From assembly GCF_000271845.1 (NCBI RefSeq), contig NZ_JH719392.1, positions 424,945-488,944 of the forward strand: 64,000 nt of DNA, written 5' to 3'. A program made the position numbers and the translations under genes. Origin of the DNA: Rhizobium leguminosarum bv. trifolii WSM2297 (lineage in GTDB: Bacteria > Pseudomonadota > Alphaproteobacteria > Rhizobiales > Rhizobiaceae). This document shows positions 60,934 through 64,000 of this stretch, piece by piece. Within the stretch, counting starts at the first letter, position 1. Every line of letters begins with the position of its first letter. The notes beneath the pieces were generated by a model. It was not told where the DNA came from and did no database searches. It saw nothing but the letters and a program-made list of their open reading frames with translations.

Positions 60934-62346
60934 TCAGGGATTGGAAACAACTGCGTTAAACGTTGGAGTGCCTCTAAAAGCATTCACGCTTCTGTCGATC
61001 ACAACCTGTTCGTCATTGCCGGAATCCAGGACTGTATTGCGCACCGATCCCTCTTGCACCAGTACCGACGTCACTTCGAGCGGCTTCAGATTGTCGGTTG
61101 ACAGCAATGCGCCCACTTGGGTTGAAAAGCAGGCACTGTTCGGTGCGTCACTGATTCGCGATGTTTCGGTTGTGGCCACAATGTGATTATTGGCTATGTA
61201 ATTGCCGCTACCGGAAACCACATTAATGATCACCGGCTTTACGCCGAGGGGCCTGATATATTGAGTATCCAATGTTTCCGAAATGTGGTTTGCAATTACC
61301 GAGTTGTTACTGCCGTCAATTCGTAAAAGCCCGAACAGATCATCCAAGCCGTTGTCGTACTTCTGCATAGGCGCCCACGGCTCGCGATCCCGCAAAAAGT
61401 GATTTGAGGAAACCAAATTCTCGCAGCAATTAGCAGCAAAAACCAACATTCCGGGGTAAAAGGAATGGAATCTATTTCCTGTGACCGAGGAGCGCACCAC
61501 GCCGGAAAAATAGACGCTGCTAGCGCCTCGAGGGAATATGTTGTTTGACGATACTAGAATGCCACCGTAATTTTCCGCGTAAATGGAATGTCCCTGATAT
61601 CCGGCTCCGACGAAATTATTCGTTATTCTTGAGGCCTGGCCCATACCCTTTAATTCGATACAGTTGCCGCATTCAGCAATGAAATTGTTATCTATCGCGA
61701 GCGCATCAGCATCATGAACAGTAACGCCGTGCTCCAGATAGATAAGACCCATTCCCGTTATTCGGAATGAGTCATTGGCGCTGCCGACAAGAATGCCCGT
61801 TTTGCCATTCTTGTATGTATTTTCTGTATCTTTTTGCCCCGAACCGTCGTCAGTGAAGTGCAGACCATCGATGCAAAAGTCAGCAAACTCCACAGAGCTT
61901 ATGCGGGGACTTCCGGTGCGCTTAACATAAAACGCGGCTCCCGCAGCTTCACCGTCAGTGGCCTCTGGAGACATGTCCACAAGGATGCGACTTCCGCCCG
62001 GCCACACTTCGTGCCAGTGCTCCAGCTCGCTTGCGGGTGTGTTGAACCGGATGCTCGACGACGTAAAGCCATGTCCGGAGCCCATAATTTTCAGAAAGCT
62101 CACGTCTATAACGACCTGAGTGACAAGACGATAATCGCCTGGCGGGATATAGATCACTGCTCCAGGTTTTCCGCCATCATTTAGGTCGGAAACCTGTTGC
62201 CTGCTTTTAATATCTGAAATGATGCTATTGATGACCGCTCCAATATCCTCATAAGGGTTCCCGACGGGATACTTCGTGGCGTCGTAGTAGTTTTCACGAA
62301 CCATTGTTCGTTGCAGGCGATCGGTGGCGATAGATCCGCTAGTCAT
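60934..62346 (-). CDS. GH91 inulin fructotransferase / difructose-anhydride family protein
   Basis: This is a 470-residue right-handed parallel beta-helix protein. The segments VGNPYEDIGAVINSIISDIK, GAVIYIPPGDY, FLKIMGSGHGFTSSSIRFN and DNNFIAECGNCIE (219-231) are as I know them from inulin fructotransferases that form difructose anhydride III. There is no signal peptide (MTSGSIATDRLQRT). The start at 62346 was chosen because 62448 overlaps the ABC ATPase. A cytoplasmic location suggests cleavage of an imported difructose anhydride or fructan fragment, not secretion onto inulin. Confidence 0.82.
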   Translation of the reverse strand: MTSGSIATDRLQRTMVRENYYDATKYPVGNPYEDIGAVINSIISDIKSRQQVSDLNDGGKPGAVIYIPPGDYRLVTQVVIDVSFLKIMGSGHGFTSSSIRFNTPASELEHWHEVWPGGSRILVDMSPEATDGEAAGAAFYVKRTGSPRISSVEFADFCIDGLHFTDDGSGQKDTENTYKNGKTGILVGSANDSFRITGMGLIYLEHGVTVHDADALAIDNNFIAECGNCIELKGMGQASRITNNFVGAGYQGHSIYAENYGGILVSSNNIFPRGASSVYFSGVVRSSVTGNRFHSFYPGMLVFAANCCENLVSSNHFLRDREPWAPMQKYDNGLDDLFGLLRIDGSNNSVIANHISETLDTQYIRPLGVKPVIINVVSGSGNYIANNHIVATTETSRISDAPNSACFSTQVGALLSTDNLKPLEVTSVLVQEGSVRNTVLDSGNDEQVVIDRSVNAFRGTPTFNAVVSNP

Positions 62347-62371
62347 TGTTGGTATTCTCCTGGCAATGCCA

Positions 62372-63511
62372 TCACCAGATGCTGGTGCGGGTGTCCGGTT
62401 CAAAGAAGTGAAGTTCTTCGGCATCGACAGCGATACGCGCGATGTCACCTGCGCGTACTGTGCTCTTCGGAGAAAAACGGGCTACAGCAGCTTTTTCGTC
62501 GATGTCGGTGATGGCGTCAGGGTCGCCCGCATCCACCCAAGGTGCGTCGATATTCAGATGCACCATGGATTCAGAGCCCAGCGCCTCGACAAGAGTGACC
62601 GCGGCCGAGATCTCAGCTGAAGAAGGCCGGATTGCGGCATCGTTCATGTGCTCTGGCCGAATACCGACAACCACCTGACGGTTAGACGTACCCTTCAGCG
62701 AGGGGCGGCGCTCGAAAACCTGGTCGGGAATTCCGAAACTGTTGCTGCCTAGGGTCAGCGTCTGTCCATTGAGCACGGCCTCGTAGAGATTCATCGAGGG
62801 CGATCCGATGAAGGCGGCGACAAAGACATTGTCAGGACGATTGTACAGGTTTTGCGGTGTGTCGACTTGCTGCAGCACGCCGCCTTTCATGACAGCGACA
62901 CGGTCACCCATCGTCATCGCCTCGACCTGGTCGTGGGTCACGTAAATCGTAGTGACATTCAGTTTTCTTTGCAGGCTGGCGATCTCGGCGCGCATCTGCA
63001 CGCGCAGCTTGGCATCGAGGTTCGACAACGGTTCATCCATCAGGAAAGCCGCCGGTTTGCGGACGATTGCTCTTCCCATGGCGACACGCTGACGCTGACC
63101 TCCGGAGAGGAGCGCCGGTTTGCGGTCGAGCAGAGCCGTCAGTTCGAGGATGCGTGCGGCTTCGTCCACGCGGCTGGAAATCTCGGACTTCGGAAGGCCT
63201 GCCATCAGCAGAGGAAAGGCAATGTTCTCCCGCACCGTCTTGTGCGGATAGAGCGCGTAGGACTGGAAGACCATGGCGATGTCGCGATCCTTGGGATCGA
63301 TATCGTTGACAACCGTATTGCCGATCCTGACTTCGCCGCCAGAAATACTCTCCAGGCCGGCGATCATCCGAAGTGCCGTCGACTTCCCGCATCCCGACGG
63401 ACCGACAAAGACCATGAACTCACCGTCCTTGATGTCGAAGTTGAGATCATGAAGAGCGTGAAAGCTGTTACCGTAAACCTTGTTGATATTGCGCAGTTCT
63501 ATATCGGCCAT
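62372..63511 (-). CDS. sugar ABC transporter ATPase (MsmK/UgpC type)
   Basis: This is a 379-residue ATPase with Walker A VGPSGCGKST, signature LLSGGQRQRVAMGRAI, Walker B AFLMDEPLSNLD and H-switch YVTHDQVEA. The C-terminal TOBE/OB regulatory part is present. It energises a sugar importer with the permease upstream. The order permease-ATPase-GH91-GH32 points to fructan-derived saccharides. Confidence 0.92.
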   Translation of the reverse strand: MADIELRNINKVYGNSFHALHDLNFDIKDGEFMVFVGPSGCGKSTALRMIAGLESISGGEVRIGNTVVNDIDPKDRDIAMVFQSYALYPHKTVRENIAFPLLMAGLPKSEISSRVDEAARILELTALLDRKPALLSGGQRQRVAMGRAIVRKPAAFLMDEPLSNLDAKLRVQMRAEIASLQRKLNVTTIYVTHDQVEAMTMGDRVAVMKGGVLQQVDTPQNLYNRPDNVFVAAFIGSPSMNLYEAVLNGQTLTLGSNSFGIPDQVFERRPSLKGTSNRQVVVGIRPEHMNDAAIRPSSAEISAAVTLVEALGSESMVHLNIDAPWVDAGDPDAITDIDEKAAVARFSPKSTVRAGDIARIAVDAEELHFFEPDTRTSIW

Positions 63512-63521
63512 GTTTGTCTCC

Positions 63522-64000
63522 TCATCCCTTCACAGCGCCGAACGTCAGCCCGCCGACAATCTGTTTTTGAAGTGCGAGCGTTACGATGATGACGGGCAGT
63601 GAATAGAGCACGGCCGCCGCGGTCATCGCTCCCCAGGCAAGTCCATAGACCGAGTTGTATTCGGCAATGACGATCGGCGCCGTCTTGGTCGTTTCAGACG
63701 TCAGCAGCAGTGCGTAGAGGAACTCGTTCCAGCTGGTGATGAAGGTAAAGAGCGCGGTCACCGCGATCCCGCCCGTCATGATCGGAAGGATGATCTTGCG
63801 AAAGGCCTGGAACCGTGTGCATCCGTCCATGCGCGCGGCTTCTTCGAGTTCCTTCGGCACGCTCTCGAAAAAAGCCGACATGAGCAGCAGCGCCAGCGGC
63901 ACAGCAGCCGAGCTGTGAGCGAGAACCAGGCCAGGAATGGTGTCGAGCAGGCCCATGGACTTCAAAAGCTGGAACAGAGGCACACCGAGCGACACCGACG
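63522..64000 (-). CDS. sugar ABC transporter permease (MalG-like), 5' end outside window
   Basis: The frame is open to the window edge; about 159 codons are seen. It has the EAA loop EAARMDGCTRFQAFRKIILPIMTGG and at least four hydrophobic segments, with the C-terminus GGLTFGAVKG typical of MalG/UgpE permeases. It ends 10 bp before the ATPase start. The binding protein and other permease are expected beyond the edge. Confidence 0.9.
   Translation of the reverse strand, partial: SVSLGVPLFQLLKSMGLLDTIPGLVLAHSSAAVPLALLLMSAFFESVPKELEEAARMDGCTRFQAFRKIILPIMTGGIAVTALFTFITSWNEFLYALLLTSETTKTAPIVIAEYNSVYGLAWGAMTAAAVLYSLPVIIVTLALQKQIVGGLTFGAVKG

Noticed and set aside
1..64000. CRISPR array, tRNA, rRNA, intact insertion sequence or prophage
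   Set aside because: No regularly spaced direct repeats, no tRNA-like cloverleaf or rRNA stretch noticed, and no transposase or integrase frame found on either strand.

Overview
The window reads as a high-GC alphaproteobacterial replicon of the Rhizobium type, most like the R. leguminosarum / R. etli group. The reasons are the rhizobial style of its proteins (minCDE, the glx/glnT-type genes), REP-like intergenic palindromes and dense codirectional operons. In the sequenced rhizobia I know of, minCDE lies on a large secondary replicon (for example S. meliloti pSymB), so this is probably a chromid or megaplasmid and not the main chromosome. Both window edges cut genes: a DnaQ-type exonuclease on the left and a sugar ABC permease on the right. 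I found no rRNA, tRNA, CRISPR array or intact insertion sequence.

Layout. 1-9.6 kb: exonuclease, flavin amine oxidase, aldo/keto reductase, then a LuxR-type regulator divergent from a spermidine/putrescine-type ABC transporter operon that ends in a short-chain dehydrogenase. 9.7-14.1 kb: an APC permease divergent from a DUF1989-GcvT fusion that has the architecture of trimethylamine-N-oxide demethylase (Tdm). 14.1-18.3 kb: a cold-shock gene with visible promoter and terminator, two small charged proteins, minCDE and a soluble PAS/chemoreceptor-like protein. 18.4-29.1 kb (minus strand): a ten-gene run with trimethylamine monooxygenase, a multi-subunit dimethylamine monooxygenase, a GcvT-like protein, purU, gamma-glutamylmethylamide synthetase and the three N-methylglutamate synthase subunits. 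29.1-30.9 kb: an XRE-cupin and a GlxA/AraC-type regulator. 30.9-36.0 kb (plus strand): the four-subunit sarcosine-oxidase-like N-methylglutamate dehydrogenase. Together these encode a complete route from trimethylamine through TMAO, dimethylamine and methylamine to glutamate plus folate-bound one-carbon units.

36.0-36.8 kb: a zeta-toxin-like kinase preceded by a 59-residue open frame that could be its partner. 37.1-49.3 kb: an unusual Tad-type (Flp pilus-like) locus. It has two CpaF/TadA ATPases, one carrying an FHA-like N-terminus, plus TadB, TadC, CpaB, a prepilin peptidase, three TadE/TadG-like proteins, a membrane FHA protein and a pilin-sized peptide. No secretin, CpaD or CpaE is visible.

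49.4-53.4 kb: an arsenic resistance cluster (arsR, two arsenate reductases, an ArsN-like acetyltransferase, acr3, arsH). Here acr3 has one apparent single-base frameshift, and a divergent DUF6428-like gene has two compensating ones. 53.5-58.8 kb: two class III cyclase-TPR proteins around a short-chain dehydrogenase, with a small inverted-repeat element between them. 59.1-64.0 kb: a fructan module with a GH32 enzyme, a GH91 inulin fructotransferase / difructose-anhydride family protein without a signal peptide, and a sugar ABC transporter.
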